From Paracraurococcus sp042666655 (GTDB lineage Bacteria; Pseudomonadota; Alphaproteobacteria; Acetobacterales; Acetobacteraceae), in the NCBI RefSeq assembly GCF_042666655.1, contig NZ_JBHTDE010000010.1, forward strand, positions 1-64,000: a DNA stretch of 64,000 bases, given 5' to 3'. Positions 51,587 to 60,345 of the stretch are shown piece by piece (position 1 is the first letter of the stretch; every line of letters begins with the position of its first letter). The translations under genes were made by a program, and so were the position numbers. The notes beneath the pieces were generated by a model. That model was not told where the DNA came from. It made no database searches and worked only from the letters and a program-made list of their open reading frames with translations.

Positions 51587-52840
51587 ATGTTCGGGCCGTT
51601 CGAGCGCATGGTGGCCTGGCGCTACCTGCGCGCCCGCAAGGGGGAGCGCTTCGTCTCCGTCACCGCCGCCTTCTCGCTGGCCGGCATCGCGCTCGGCGTT
51701 GCCGCGCTGATCATCGTCATGGCGGTGATGAACGGCTTCCGGCAGGATCTGGTCGGGCGGATCATCGGCCTGAACGGGCATCTCACGGTGCAGCCGGAGA
51801 AGGGCCGTGCCCTGCCGGGCTACGCGTCCCTGGCGGCGCGTCTGCGCGGCCTGCCGGGCATCGAGCAGGTCTCCCCCACCGTCGAGGGCCAGGTGCTGCT
51901 GACCGGTGAATCGGGCGGTGCCGGCGGCGGCGTGGTGCGCGGCATCGCGCCGGAGGAGCTGCGCGCCCGCCGCACCATCGCGCGGGGCATCCGCCGCGGC
52001 AGCCTGGCCGAATTCGGCGGCGAGGACACCGTGGTGGTCGGGCTGCGGCTCGCCAACCGGATGGGACTGCGGCTGGGGGACCGGCTGACCCTGGTCCTGC
52101 CGCAGGCGCGCGGCGCCGATTTCAGCGTGGCGCCGAAACAGCGCGGCTTCCGCGTGGTGGCGATGTTCGAGCTCGGCATGCCCGAATACGACGGCCGCCA
52201 GGTCTTCGTCCCGCTCGGCGCGGCGCAGGACTTCTTCGGCCTGCCGGAGGCCGTCAGCCAGCTCGAACTGCTGGTCGAAGACCCGACCCAGGTGGCGCCG
52301 GTCACCGCCGCGGTGCGCGCCGCGCTGGCCGGCCAGCCCTTCCGCATCGCCGACTGGCAGGGCGCCAACAGCAGCATCTACGCCGCCGTCGTGGTGGAGC
52401 GGAACGTGATGTTCCTGATCCTGACGCTGATCGTGGTGGTCGCCGCCTTCAACATCATCTCCTCCCTGACCATGCTGGTGAAGGACAAGGGGCGGGACAT
52501 CGCCATCCTCCGCACCATGGGGGCGGGCAGCGGCGCCATCCTGCGGATCTTCCTGCTCTGCGGCGCGACGGTGGGCTGCGGCGGCACGCTGATCGGCTTC
52601 GGCCTGGGCCTCGGCATCGCCACCAATTTCGACACGCTGCGGGCCGGGCTGCTGGCCTTGCAGGGCACGCCCTTCTTCCGGCCGGAATTGCTGTTCCTCA
52701 CGCAACTGCCGTCGGTCGTGGAACCGCGCGAGGTGATCACCGTGCTGGCGATGGGCCTCGGCCTCTCGCTGCTGGCGACGCTCTATCCCAGCTGGCGCGC
52801 GGCGCGGATCGACCCCGCCCAGGCGCTGCGGCATGGCTGA
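51587..52840 (+). CDS. lipoprotein-releasing ABC permease (LolC/E type), copy 1
   Basis: The 417-residue permease has an N-terminal helix (residues 25-45), a large periplasmic MacB-like domain (50-260), and three C-terminal FtsX-type helices, with the highly conserved VKDKGRDIAILRTMGAG coupling segment that touches the ATPase. It would extract outer-membrane lipoproteins from the inner membrane together with LolD. It is followed by a close paralogue; in most alphaproteobacterial genomes I would expect only one such gene here. Confidence 0.92.
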   Translation: MFGPFERMVAWRYLRARKGERFVSVTAAFSLAGIALGVAALIIVMAVMNGFRQDLVGRIIGLNGHLTVQPEKGRALPGYASLAARLRGLPGIEQVSPTVEGQVLLTGESGGAGGGVVRGIAPEELRARRTIARGIRRGSLAEFGGEDTVVVGLRLANRMGLRLGDRLTLVLPQARGADFSVAPKQRGFRVVAMFELGMPEYDGRQVFVPLGAAQDFFGLPEAVSQLELLVEDPTQVAPVTAAVRAALAGQPFRIADWQGANSSIYAAVVVERNVMFLILTLIVVVAAFNIISSLTMLVKDKGRDIAILRTMGAGSGAILRIFLLCGATVGCGGTLIGFGLGLGIATNFDTLRAGLLALQGTPFFRPELLFLTQLPSVVEPREVITVLAMGLGLSLLATLYPSWRAARIDPAQALRHG

Positions 52841-52847
52841 GGCAGGG

Positions 52848-54098
52848 ATGTTCGGCGCCTTCGAACGCGCGGTCGCCGGCCGCTATCTCTGGGCGCGCAA
52901 GGGCGAGCGCTTCGTCTCCGTCATCGCCGGCTTCTCGCTGGTCGGCATCGCCCTCGGCGTCGCCACGCTGATCGTGGTGCTGAGCGTCATGGGCGGCTTC
53001 CGGCAGGAATTGCTCGGCCGCATCCTCGGGCTGAACGGCCATCTCGGCGTCTCGGCGATGCAGGGCCCGCTGACGGATTACGCCGCCGCCACCGCCCGCA
53101 TCCGTACGCTGCCGCAGGTGGAGCGCGCGACGCCGGTGGTGGAAGGGCAGGTGCTGCTGACCACCGATGCGGGCGGGTCGGCCGGCGGCCTGGTGCGCGG
53201 CATCGCGCCGGAGGACCTCCGCGCCCGGCCGATCATCGCCGGCAACATCAAGGCCGGCGACCTGGCGGCCTTCCAGGGCGAGGACGCGATCGTCATCGGT
53301 GCCGGCCTGGCGCGGAAGCTGGAGGTCGGCATCGGCGACCGGGTCACCGTGGTCTCGCCGCAGGGGCGGGTGACGGTCTTCGGCACCGTGCCGCGGCTGC
53401 GCGCCTACAAGGTCGCCGCCATCTTCGAGGTCGGCATGCAGGAATACGACAGCGGCTTCGTCTTCCTGCCGCTTTCCGCCGCTCAATTGTTCTTCCAGCT
53501 GCCCCAGGCGGTCAGCCAGATCGAGGTCCACCTGCGCGATCCGGACGAGTCGGATGCCGCCGCCTACGCCATCCGCCAGGCGCTGGCCGACCGGCCGCTG
53601 CGGATCGCCGACTGGCAGGATGCCAACAGCGGCTTCTTCCAGCTGGTGCAGGTGCAGCGCAACGTCATGTTCCTGATCCTGACGCTGATCATCCTGGTGG
53701 CTGCCTTCAACATCGTCTCCTCGCTGACCATGCTGGTGAAGGACAAGGGGCGCGACATCGCCATCCTGCGCACCATGGGGGCGGGCAGGGGGGCGATCCT
53801 GCGCATCTTCCTGCTCTGCGGCGCGGCGGTGGGCGGCGTCGGCACGCTCGCCGGATTCGGCATCGGGCTCCTGTTCTGCGCCAACATCGAATCCATCCGG
53901 CAGGGGCTGATGGCGGTCACCGGCACCACGGTCTTCGACCCGGAGATCTATTTCCTCACCCGCATCCCCGCGGTGGTGGACCCGGCCGAGGTGGCGCAGG
54001 TGGTGGGCCTCGGCCTGCTGCTGTCGCTGCTGGCGACCCTGATCCCGAGCTGGCGGGCAGCGCGGCTCGACCCGGTGGAGGCGCTGCGGAATGAGTGA
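52848..54098 (+). CDS. lipoprotein-releasing ABC permease (LolC/E type), copy 2
   Basis: The ATG at 52848 gives 416 residues and a start (MFGAFERAVAGRYL) that mirrors copy 1 (MFGPFERMVAWRYL); an ATG 15 bp earlier overlaps copy 1. Domain order is the same, and VKDKGRDIAILRTMGAG is identical. The two copies are close in sequence throughout the transmembrane core but differ in the periplasmic domain, so they may form a heterodimer like LolC-LolE. Its end overlaps lolD by 8 bases. Confidence 0.92.
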   Translation: MFGAFERAVAGRYLWARKGERFVSVIAGFSLVGIALGVATLIVVLSVMGGFRQELLGRILGLNGHLGVSAMQGPLTDYAAATARIRTLPQVERATPVVEGQVLLTTDAGGSAGGLVRGIAPEDLRARPIIAGNIKAGDLAAFQGEDAIVIGAGLARKLEVGIGDRVTVVSPQGRVTVFGTVPRLRAYKVAAIFEVGMQEYDSGFVFLPLSAAQLFFQLPQAVSQIEVHLRDPDESDAAAYAIRQALADRPLRIADWQDANSGFFQLVQVQRNVMFLILTLIILVAAFNIVSSLTMLVKDKGRDIAILRTMGAGRGAILRIFLLCGAAVGGVGTLAGFGIGLLFCANIESIRQGLMAVTGTTVFDPEIYFLTRIPAVVDPAEVAQVVGLGLLLSLLATLIPSWRAARLDPVEALRNE

Positions 54099-54777
54099 CA
54101 CGATCCCGGCGCTGCGTCTCGCTGCCGTCGAGCGGCGCTTCCGCACCGAAGCGGGCGAGCTGCCGGTGCTGCGCGGCGCCGAGCTGTCGCTGCGGGCCGG
54201 CGAGATCGTCGCCCTGGTCGCGCCGTCGGGCACCGGCAAGTCGACGCTGCTGCACCTCGCCGGCCTGCTGGAGAAGCCGGATGCCGGCGAGGTCCATGTC
54301 GGCGGCCGCGCCGCCGGCACGCTCTCGGACGCCGAGCGCACCGCGATCCGCCGCACCGCCATCGGCTTCGTCTACCAGTTTCACCATCTGCTGCCGGAGT
54401 TCACGGCGGAGGAGAATGTGGTGTTGCCGCAGCTCGCGGCCGGGACGGGCCGCGGCGCGGCGCGGGACCGGGCGCGGGCGCTGCTGGCAAGCTTCGGCCT
54501 GACCGGTCGGGAACACCACCGTCCCGGCCGGCTTTCGGGCGGTGAGCAGCAGCGGGTGGCGATCGCCCGGGCCCTGGCCAATGCGCCGCGCATCCTGCTG
54601 GCGGACGAGCCGACCGGGAACCTCGATGTCGGCACCGCGGGGCTGGTCTTCGAGGAATTGCTGCACGCCGTGCGTGGCCAGGGCCTGGCCGCGCTGATCG
54701 CCACCCACAACCCGGACCTCGCGGCGCGGATGGACCGGGTCGTGACCCTGCGGGAGGGGCGGGTGGTGGAGGCGTAG
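54091..54777 (+). CDS. lolD: lipoprotein-releasing ABC ATPase LolD
   Basis: The 228-residue ATPase has Walker A APSGTGKST near residue 49, the Q loop VYQFHHLLPEF, the signature LSGGEQQRVAIARAL and Walker B LLADEPTGNLD. It powers the LolC/E-type permeases. Its TAG directly abuts the stop of the minus-strand gene (TAGCTA), so the two transcripts converge with no spacer. Confidence 0.95.
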   Translation: MSDTIPALRLAAVERRFRTEAGELPVLRGAELSLRAGEIVALVAPSGTGKSTLLHLAGLLEKPDAGEVHVGGRAAGTLSDAERTAIRRTAIGFVYQFHHLLPEFTAEENVVLPQLAAGTGRGAARDRARALLASFGLTGREHHRPGRLSGGEQQRVAIARALANAPRILLADEPTGNLDVGTAGLVFEELLHAVRGQGLAALIATHNPDLAARMDRVVTLREGRVVEA

Positions 54778-55197
54778 CTACTCCGCCGCGACGATCCCCA
54801 TGCGCGACCGGGCCGGCGCCGGCGCGCCCTTCACCAGCAGCAGCACCAGCCGCGCCAGGAACAGCAGCGCCCCCGCCATCCAGACCAGTGCCGCGCCGAT
54901 CGCCAGGCCCGGCTGCTGGTGCTCGATCGACAGCCAGATGCCGAGGGGGAAAGCCAGCGCGGCGACGGCCGAGAGCCCATATTGCGCGATCGCCGGCCCG
55001 GGCTGCGCCGCCAGTTCCGGGTATGCCCGGTAGGTCAGCCCCATCAGCGCCAGCGAGGTCCAGCCGAGCAGGTTGAGGTGCGCATGCACCGGCGCCAGGC
55101 GGAAGTCATGCGTCATCCCCATGGCGATCCCCATGCCGACCCCGCAGACTAGGCAGAGCGCGGCGGTGGCGAGGAAGAGCAGCGGCAGGCGTGGCAT
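54778..55197 (-). CDS. small haem-copper-oxidase-like membrane protein
   Basis: I chose the ATG at 55197 (139 residues, MPRLPLLFLATAALCL); an upstream ATG at 55221 lies inside a perfect palindrome and is less likely to be used. There are four helices. The segment LAPVHAHLNLLGWTSLALMGL resembles the haem-ligand helix of cytochrome oxidase subunit I and NO reductase, in which His binds haem. Such small single proteins are usually annotated as cytochrome c oxidase subunit I-like. Role unknown; a link to respiration or nitric oxide is inference. Confidence 0.65.
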   Translation of the reverse strand: MPRLPLLFLATAALCLVCGVGMGIAMGMTHDFRLAPVHAHLNLLGWTSLALMGLTYRAYPELAAQPGPAIAQYGLSAVAALAFPLGIWLSIEHQQPGLAIGAALVWMAGALLFLARLVLLLVKGAPAPARSRMGIVAAE

Positions 55198-55207
55198 CGA
55201 CGGCGTC

Positions 55208-55226
55208 CCCGTATGTTGCATACGGG
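55208..55226. promoter_or_regulatory. perfect palindrome at the 5' end of the oxidase-like gene
   Basis: CCCGTATG-TTG-CATACGGG has 8-bp arms and a 3-bp centre, 11 bp upstream of the proposed start at 55197. The position and symmetry fit an operator for a dimeric repressor, possibly one that senses iron or nitric oxide given the gene it controls. Confidence 0.55.
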
Positions 55227-55230
55227 CTGA

Positions 55231-56163
55231 CTAGGCAGGCTCGCGCGCCGGGTCTGTGCGCCGGCGCATGGCGGTGCCGCGCCAGAGCGCGCCGCAGAGC
55301 ATGCCGAGGATGACCAGCACCATGCCGGCCACCTGGGTCGGCGTCACCGCCTCGCCCAGCAGCAGCCAGGCCCAGAAGACGCCGAGCGCCGGGACCAGGG
55401 GCGGCAGCAGCGCGCCGCGCGCAGGGCCCAGCAGCGCCACCGCTCGGCTGTAGAGCAGCACCGCCACCCCGCCGGAGACGATGCCCTGGTAGATCGCCTG
55501 GATCACCGCCTCCCGCGGATGGTCCGGGATCCCGCCGAGGCCGAAGACGGCGAGATGCACCGGGACCCAGAGCAGCGAAACGGTCCCGATCACCGCCGCG
55601 GCGCGGGCGCCGGGGACCTGCCAATGCCGCATCAGCACGCCGTAGAGCGCCCAGATGAAGCCGCTGAAGAGCAGCATCAGGTCGCCGATCCAGGCGCGGC
55701 TGCCGCCCTCGGCCAGGCTGGCGCCGCCGATCAGCAGCAGGCCGGCGGTCAGGATGAAAAGGCCCACCTTGACCCCGATCTCCGGCGCCTGCCGCAGCAC
55801 CCACCAGCCGAGCAGGGGGGCGAACAGCATCGTCCCGCCGGGGTTGAGGATGGAGGCATGCGTCGCCGGGGCGAACTGCACCGCGGCCGCGGTCAGCAGG
55901 AAATAGGGCGCGCCGGCCAGCAGCGTGAGGATGAGCGCCCGCCGCAGCGGCAGCCCGCCCAGCCCGATCTGCCACAGCACCCCGCCCAGCACCAGCCCGG
56001 CGAATCCGGTGCGCAGCAGCACCAGGTCGGCGACCGCAAGCCCATTGGCCAGGCCATGGCGCGAGGCGGCGAAATTGCCGCTCAGCAGGACCATGGCGAG
56101 CACGCCGGCGGCGATGGTGCGGCGGTCGGCGCCCTGGTGTCGGTCTGGCATCCCGCGCAGCAT
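55231..56163 (-). CDS. EamA/DMT-family transporter
   Basis: This 310-residue protein has ten helices in two EamA repeats, with an early FAASRHGLANG segment and ILNPGGTMLFAPLLGWWVL in the first repeat and a LVPALGVFWAWLLLGEAVTP segment in the second. A second ATG at 56151 is equally plausible. The substrate is unknown. It lies 34 bp from the dnaE start on the opposite strand, so their promoters share that short region. It is unrelated in sequence detail to the EamA gene at 8191. Confidence 0.82.
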   Translation of the reverse strand: MLRGMPDRHQGADRRTIAAGVLAMVLLSGNFAASRHGLANGLAVADLVLLRTGFAGLVLGGVLWQIGLGGLPLRRALILTLLAGAPYFLLTAAAVQFAPATHASILNPGGTMLFAPLLGWWVLRQAPEIGVKVGLFILTAGLLLIGGASLAEGGSRAWIGDLMLLFSGFIWALYGVLMRHWQVPGARAAAVIGTVSLLWVPVHLAVFGLGGIPDHPREAVIQAIYQGIVSGGVAVLLYSRAVALLGPARGALLPPLVPALGVFWAWLLLGEAVTPTQVAGMVLVILGMLCGALWRGTAMRRRTDPAREPA

Positions 56164-56197
56164 GCCGGGGCCGGGGGCATCGTGCTAGCCTCGGCGG

Positions 56198-59100
56198 ATG
56201 AGCGACTCGTCCGGCAGCTTCGTCCACCTCCATACCCATTCCAGCTATTCGCTGAGCGAAGGCGCCATCAAGGCGGAGAAGCTGGCGACCCTGGCCAAGG
56301 ATGCCGGGATGCCGGCGGTCGCGCTGACCGACAGCGCCAACCTGTTCGGCGGGCTGGAATTCGCCCAAGGCTGCACGGCCAAGGGCATCCAGCCGATCAT
56401 GGGCTGCCAGTTGTTCCTTTCCCGCAGCGCCAGCGACGACCGGCCGGAGGCCGAGCGGCAGCCGCCGGACCCGATCGTCGCCCTGGCCATGGACGCGCGC
56501 GGCCTCGACAACCTGCAGCGATTGTCCTCGCTCGGCTTCCTCGCCAACGATGCATCCGGCCGGCCCTGCCTGACGCTCCCGACGCTCGAGGAGCACGCGG
56601 AGGGGCTGTTCCTGCTGACCGGTGGCACCTTCGGCCCGCTCGGCCGCCTGCTGGCCGAAGGCCGCCGCGCCCCGGCCGAGGCGCTGCTGCGCCGGCTGGC
56701 CGCCGCCTTCCACGGCCGGATCGCGGTCGAGTTGCACCGCCACGGCCTCGGCGTGGAGAAGGCGATCGAGCCGCCGCTGCTGGCGCTGGCCGACGAACTG
56801 GGCCTGCCGATCGTCGCCGCCAACGACGTCTATTTCGCCACCCCCGGGATGCACGAGGCGCATGACGCGCTGCTCTGCATCGCCGAGGGGCGGACGCTGG
56901 CCGAGGAGGACCGCCGCCGCGTCACCGCCGAGCATTGGTTCAAACCGGCAGAGGCCATGCGCAAGCTCTTCGCCGACTTGCCGGAGGCCTGCGACAACAC
57001 CCTGGCCATCGCCCGCCGCTGCGCGGTGATGGCGGAAGGCCGCAAGCCCGAGCTGCCGGTCTGCCCCAAGGTCGGCGCCGGCATGACGGAACCCGAGACG
57101 GTGCGCGACATGGCGACGCGCGGCCTGGAGGTCCGGCTCGATACGCTGGGCCTCGACGAGGCGGCGCGCGCCCAGTACCGCACGCGGCTCGACTACGAGC
57201 TCGGCGTCATCGAGCAGATGGGCTTTTCCGGCTATTTCCTGATCGTCGCCGACTTCATCCAATGGGCCAAGGCGCAGACCATCCCGGTCGGCCCCGGCCG
57301 CGGCTCGGGCGCCGGCTCGGTCGCCGCCTGGGCGCTGGCGATCACCGACCTCGATCCCCTGCGCTTCGGCCTGCTGTTCGAGCGCTTCCTCAACCCGGAA
57401 CGCGTGTCGATGCCCGACTTCGACATCGACTTCTGCCAGGACCGCCGCGACGAGGTGATCAACTACGTCCGCCGCGAATACGGCGCCGACCGGGTCGCGC
57501 AGATCATCACCTTCGGCAAGCTGCAGGCCAAGGCGGCGGTGCGCGACGTCGGCCGCGTGCTCGGCCTGCCCTATGGCCAGGTCGACCGCGTCGCCCAGCT
57601 GATCCCGTTCAACCCGGCCAAGCCGGTGACCCTGGCCCAGGCGATCGAGGGCGAGCCCAAGCTGCAGCAGCTACGCGACAACGACGAGCAGGTGCACCGG
57701 CTGCTGGAGATCGCGCTGCAGCTCGAGGGCCTGTACCGCAATGCATCGACCCACGCCGCCGGCGTGGTGATCGGCCGCAAGCCGCTGATCGAGATCGTGC
57801 CGCTCTACCGCGACCCGCGGGCCGACATGCTGATCACCCAGTACTCGATGAAGTATGTCGAGCAGGCCAGCCTGGTGAAGTTCGACTTCCTCGGCCTGAA
57901 GACGCTGACGGTGATCGAGAAGGCGCTGGAGATCCTGAAGAGTCAGGGGGTGGAGATCGACATCGCCACCCTGCCGCTGGACGACGCCAGGACCTACGAG
58001 ATGCTGCGCCGCGGCGACGCCGCCGGGGTGTTCCAGTTCGAAGGCGCGGGAATGCGCGACTGCCTGCGGCAGATGCGCGTCGACCGCTTCGAGGACCTGA
58101 TCGCCGCGGTGTCGCTCTACCGGCCCGGCCCGATGGCCAATATCCCCGCCTATTGCCAGCGCAAGCATGGCGAGCCCTGGGAGAGCCCGCACCCGAAGAT
58201 CCACCACATCCTGGCCGAGACCTACGGGATCATGGTCTACCAGGAGCAGGTGATGCAGATCAGCCAGGAGCTCGCGGGCTATTCGCTCGGCGGCGCCGAC
58301 CTGCTGCGCCGCGCCATGGGCAAGAAGATCGCCCGCGAGATGGAGCAGCAGCGCGCCATCTTCACCGAGGGCGCGGTGCGGAACGGCATCGAGCCGGCCA
58401 AGGCCACCGAGATCTTCGACATGATGGCGAAGTTCGCGGAATACGGCTTCAACAAGTCGCACGCCGCCGCCTATGCCCTGGTCAGCTACCAGACCGCCTG
58501 GCTGAAGGCCAACCACCCGGTGGCCTTCATCGCCGCCTCGATGACGCTCGACCTCGACAAGACCGACAAGCTGGCCGGCCACATGCAGGAGGCGAGCCGG
58601 CTCGGCATCCCCGTCCTGTCGCCCGACGTCAACAAGTCGGGCGCCGAATTCCTGGTGGAGCGGAATGCCGAGGACAAGCCCTCGATCCGCTTCGCGCTGG
58701 CCGCGGTGAAGCGCGTGGGCGCGGCCGCCATGCAGGACCTGGTGCGGGCGCGGGACGCCCGCGGGCCCTTCGCCTCGGTCGCCGAATTCGCCCACCGCGT
58801 CGACCCCAAGCTGCTCAACAAGATGCAGATCGAGAACCTCGCCAAGGCCGGCGCCTTCGACAGCCTGGAGAAGAACCGGGCGAAGCTGGTGGCCGGCGCC
58901 GAGGTCATCCTGCGCCGCGCCCAGGCCGCCGCCGAGGAGCGTGCCAGCACGCAGATCGCGCTGTTCGGCGGCGCGGATTCCCGGCCCGAGCCGCTGCGCC
59001 TGCCGGCCGACATGCCGGACTGGCCGCAGCTGGAAAAGCTGTCCTACGAGGCCGAGGCGGTCGGCTTCCACCTCTCGGCGCATCCGCTGGATACCTACAG

Positions 59101-59650
59101 GTCGGTCCTGCAGCGGCTCGGCGTCACGCCTTCGACCAGGATTGAGGAGCGTGCCAGGGCCGGCGCGGCGCGGCTGAAGCTGGCCGGCACCGTGGTCAAC
59201 AGCAAGGAGCGGCCGACCCGGACCGGCAGCCGCATGGCCTGGATCACCCTGTCGGATGCCTCTGGCAGCTACGAGGTGACCTTGTTCTCCGAGGTGCTGG
59301 CCCGTGCCCGGGAACTGATGGTGGAAGGCACGGCCGTCCTGGTCACTGCCGAGGCGCGGCTGGATGGCGAGATGCTGCGGCTGACCGCGCAAGACATGGA
59401 AGGGCTGGAGAAAGCGGCGCAACAGGTCGGCCAGGGGATCCGGCTCTGGCTCGATGGTGACGCGGCCATCAACCCGGTCCGCGACCTGCTCAACCGCGAG
59501 GGCCGCGGCCGGGGCCGCGTGGTGGTGGTCGCGCGGACCGGTCAGGGGCAAGAGGTGGAGCTGGCATTGCCGGGCGGCTTCAACGTCTCGCCCCGCATGA
59601 TGCAGGCCATGAAGGTGCTGCCCGGCGTGGCCGAGGTCGAGGCAGTCTAG
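56198..59650 (+). CDS. dnaE: DNA polymerase III alpha subunit
   Basis: The 1,150-residue replicative polymerase starts with the PHP domain (HLHTHSSYSLSEGAIK). The polymerase active site has PDFDIDFCQDRRDEVI, with the catalytic aspartates, and GPGRGSGAGSVAAW. Further on are YNASTHAAG, LYRPGPMANIP, a helix-hairpin-helix region, and a C-terminal OB fold from about residue 1000. It is the essential chromosomal DnaE1 type, not the error-prone DnaE2. Confidence 0.97.
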   Translation: MSDSSGSFVHLHTHSSYSLSEGAIKAEKLATLAKDAGMPAVALTDSANLFGGLEFAQGCTAKGIQPIMGCQLFLSRSASDDRPEAERQPPDPIVALAMDARGLDNLQRLSSLGFLANDASGRPCLTLPTLEEHAEGLFLLTGGTFGPLGRLLAEGRRAPAEALLRRLAAAFHGRIAVELHRHGLGVEKAIEPPLLALADELGLPIVAANDVYFATPGMHEAHDALLCIAEGRTLAEEDRRRVTAEHWFKPAEAMRKLFADLPEACDNTLAIARRCAVMAEGRKPELPVCPKVGAGMTEPETVRDMATRGLEVRLDTLGLDEAARAQYRTRLDYELGVIEQMGFSGYFLIVADFIQWAKAQTIPVGPGRGSGAGSVAAWALAITDLDPLRFGLLFERFLNPERVSMPDFDIDFCQDRRDEVINYVRREYGADRVAQIITFGKLQAKAAVRDVGRVLGLPYGQVDRVAQLIPFNPAKPVTLAQAIEGEPKLQQLRDNDEQVHRLLEIALQLEGLYRNASTHAAGVVIGRKPLIEIVPLYRDPRADMLITQYSMKYVEQASLVKFDFLGLKTLTVIEKALEILKSQGVEIDIATLPLDDARTYEMLRRGDAAGVFQFEGAGMRDCLRQMRVDRFEDLIAAVSLYRPGPMANIPAYCQRKHGEPWESPHPKIHHILAETYGIMVYQEQVMQISQELAGYSLGGADLLRRAMGKKIAREMEQQRAIFTEGAVRNGIEPAKATEIFDMMAKFAEYGFNKSHAAAYALVSYQTAWLKANHPVAFIAASMTLDLDKTDKLAGHMQEASRLGIPVLSPDVNKSGAEFLVERNAEDKPSIRFALAAVKRVGAAAMQDLVRARDARGPFASVAEFAHRVDPKLLNKMQIENLAKAGAFDSLEKNRAKLVAGAEVILRRAQAAAEERASTQIALFGGADSRPEPLRLPADMPDWPQLEKLSYEAEAVGFHLSAHPLDTYRSVLQRLGVTPSTRIEERARAGAARLKLAGTVVNSKERPTRTGSRMAWITLSDASGSYEVTLFSEVLARARELMVEGTAVLVTAEARLDGEMLRLTAQDMEGLEKAAQQVGQGIRLWLDGDAAINPVRDLLNREGRGRGRVVVVARTGQGQEVELALPGGFNVSPRMMQAMKVLPGVAEVEAV

Positions 59651-60345
59651 CTTCCTTGGGCTCGTGGGATTCCGCTTTGGTCGGAGGCGTGGTCCAAGGC
59701 TGCCTTCTGGACGCGGCTGATGGGCGTGATGGACCGGGACAGCCGCATCGTCGTCGCGCGGGTGTCGTGGACCGCTCGCGCCGGTGTTCCGTGGCGCGGC
59801 CTGCCGAAGTTCTCAGGCCGGGAGCAGCGTCTGCCGGCGGTTCAGCGAAGAGGCGGCGACGGGCGTGGTGCCGCTGCCGGCGCCCGGCCGCGGCGGTGGA
59901 CGCAGCGGCCGCGCACCCGGCCAGATCAAGGTTCGGTCAACGGGCGCGGCCGTGGCGATGCGGTATCCGGGCGACGGCCCCGGGTGGCACCGGGCCGTGC
60001 CGCGCCGGGTCTTCAACGGGACGGCGCCGCTGGACAGGGCGCCGGCCTGGCCGACCGGCTGGAGCGGCGGCCGCGACTCGGTCGGAGGGTCTTCGTGGAC
60101 GGTGAACCCGTTTCGTCACCGTTGATGCGCAGCGCCGGCTGGTGACATTCGCCTGTCGTGCGCGCCATGGCCATGTTCCTTGCCTCCGGCGGCTTGTCAT
60201 GGCGCCCACTGGCGAAGCGGAATGATACCGGGCATATTGTGCCGCGGTCTGAGCCTGCGGTGCCGAGCCGACATGGCGCAGCGATCTGCGCCGTGGCGAT
60301 GGCGACCTTCGACGGATTCGAGGCCTGGCTGGAGAACTGGGCTGC
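59651..60345. other. 695-bp gap between dnaE and the phytochrome gene
   Basis: No intact gene is visible. The first 200 bp hold what looks like a degraded transposase N-terminus; the rest is GC-rich sequence without a consistent coding frame. Confidence 0.5.
59700..59880 (+). pseudogene. possible degraded IS5-family transposase fragment
   Basis: One frame reads SWTARAGVPWRGLPKF, like the (R)TGAPWRDLP(E)F core of IS5 transposases. Shortly after, another frame reads SSVCRRFSEEAATGV, like the following VYRRFRRWxxxGV segment. A single frameshift near 59815-59830 would join them. Nothing of the DDE core is recognisable downstream, and no terminal repeats are seen. Confidence 0.35.

Noticed and set aside
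59720..60145. Three overlapping short plus frames in the dnaE-bphP gap taken as genes
   Set aside because: None keeps a consistent coding signal over its length, and none has a ribosome-binding site. I interpret the first part as a decayed transposase.
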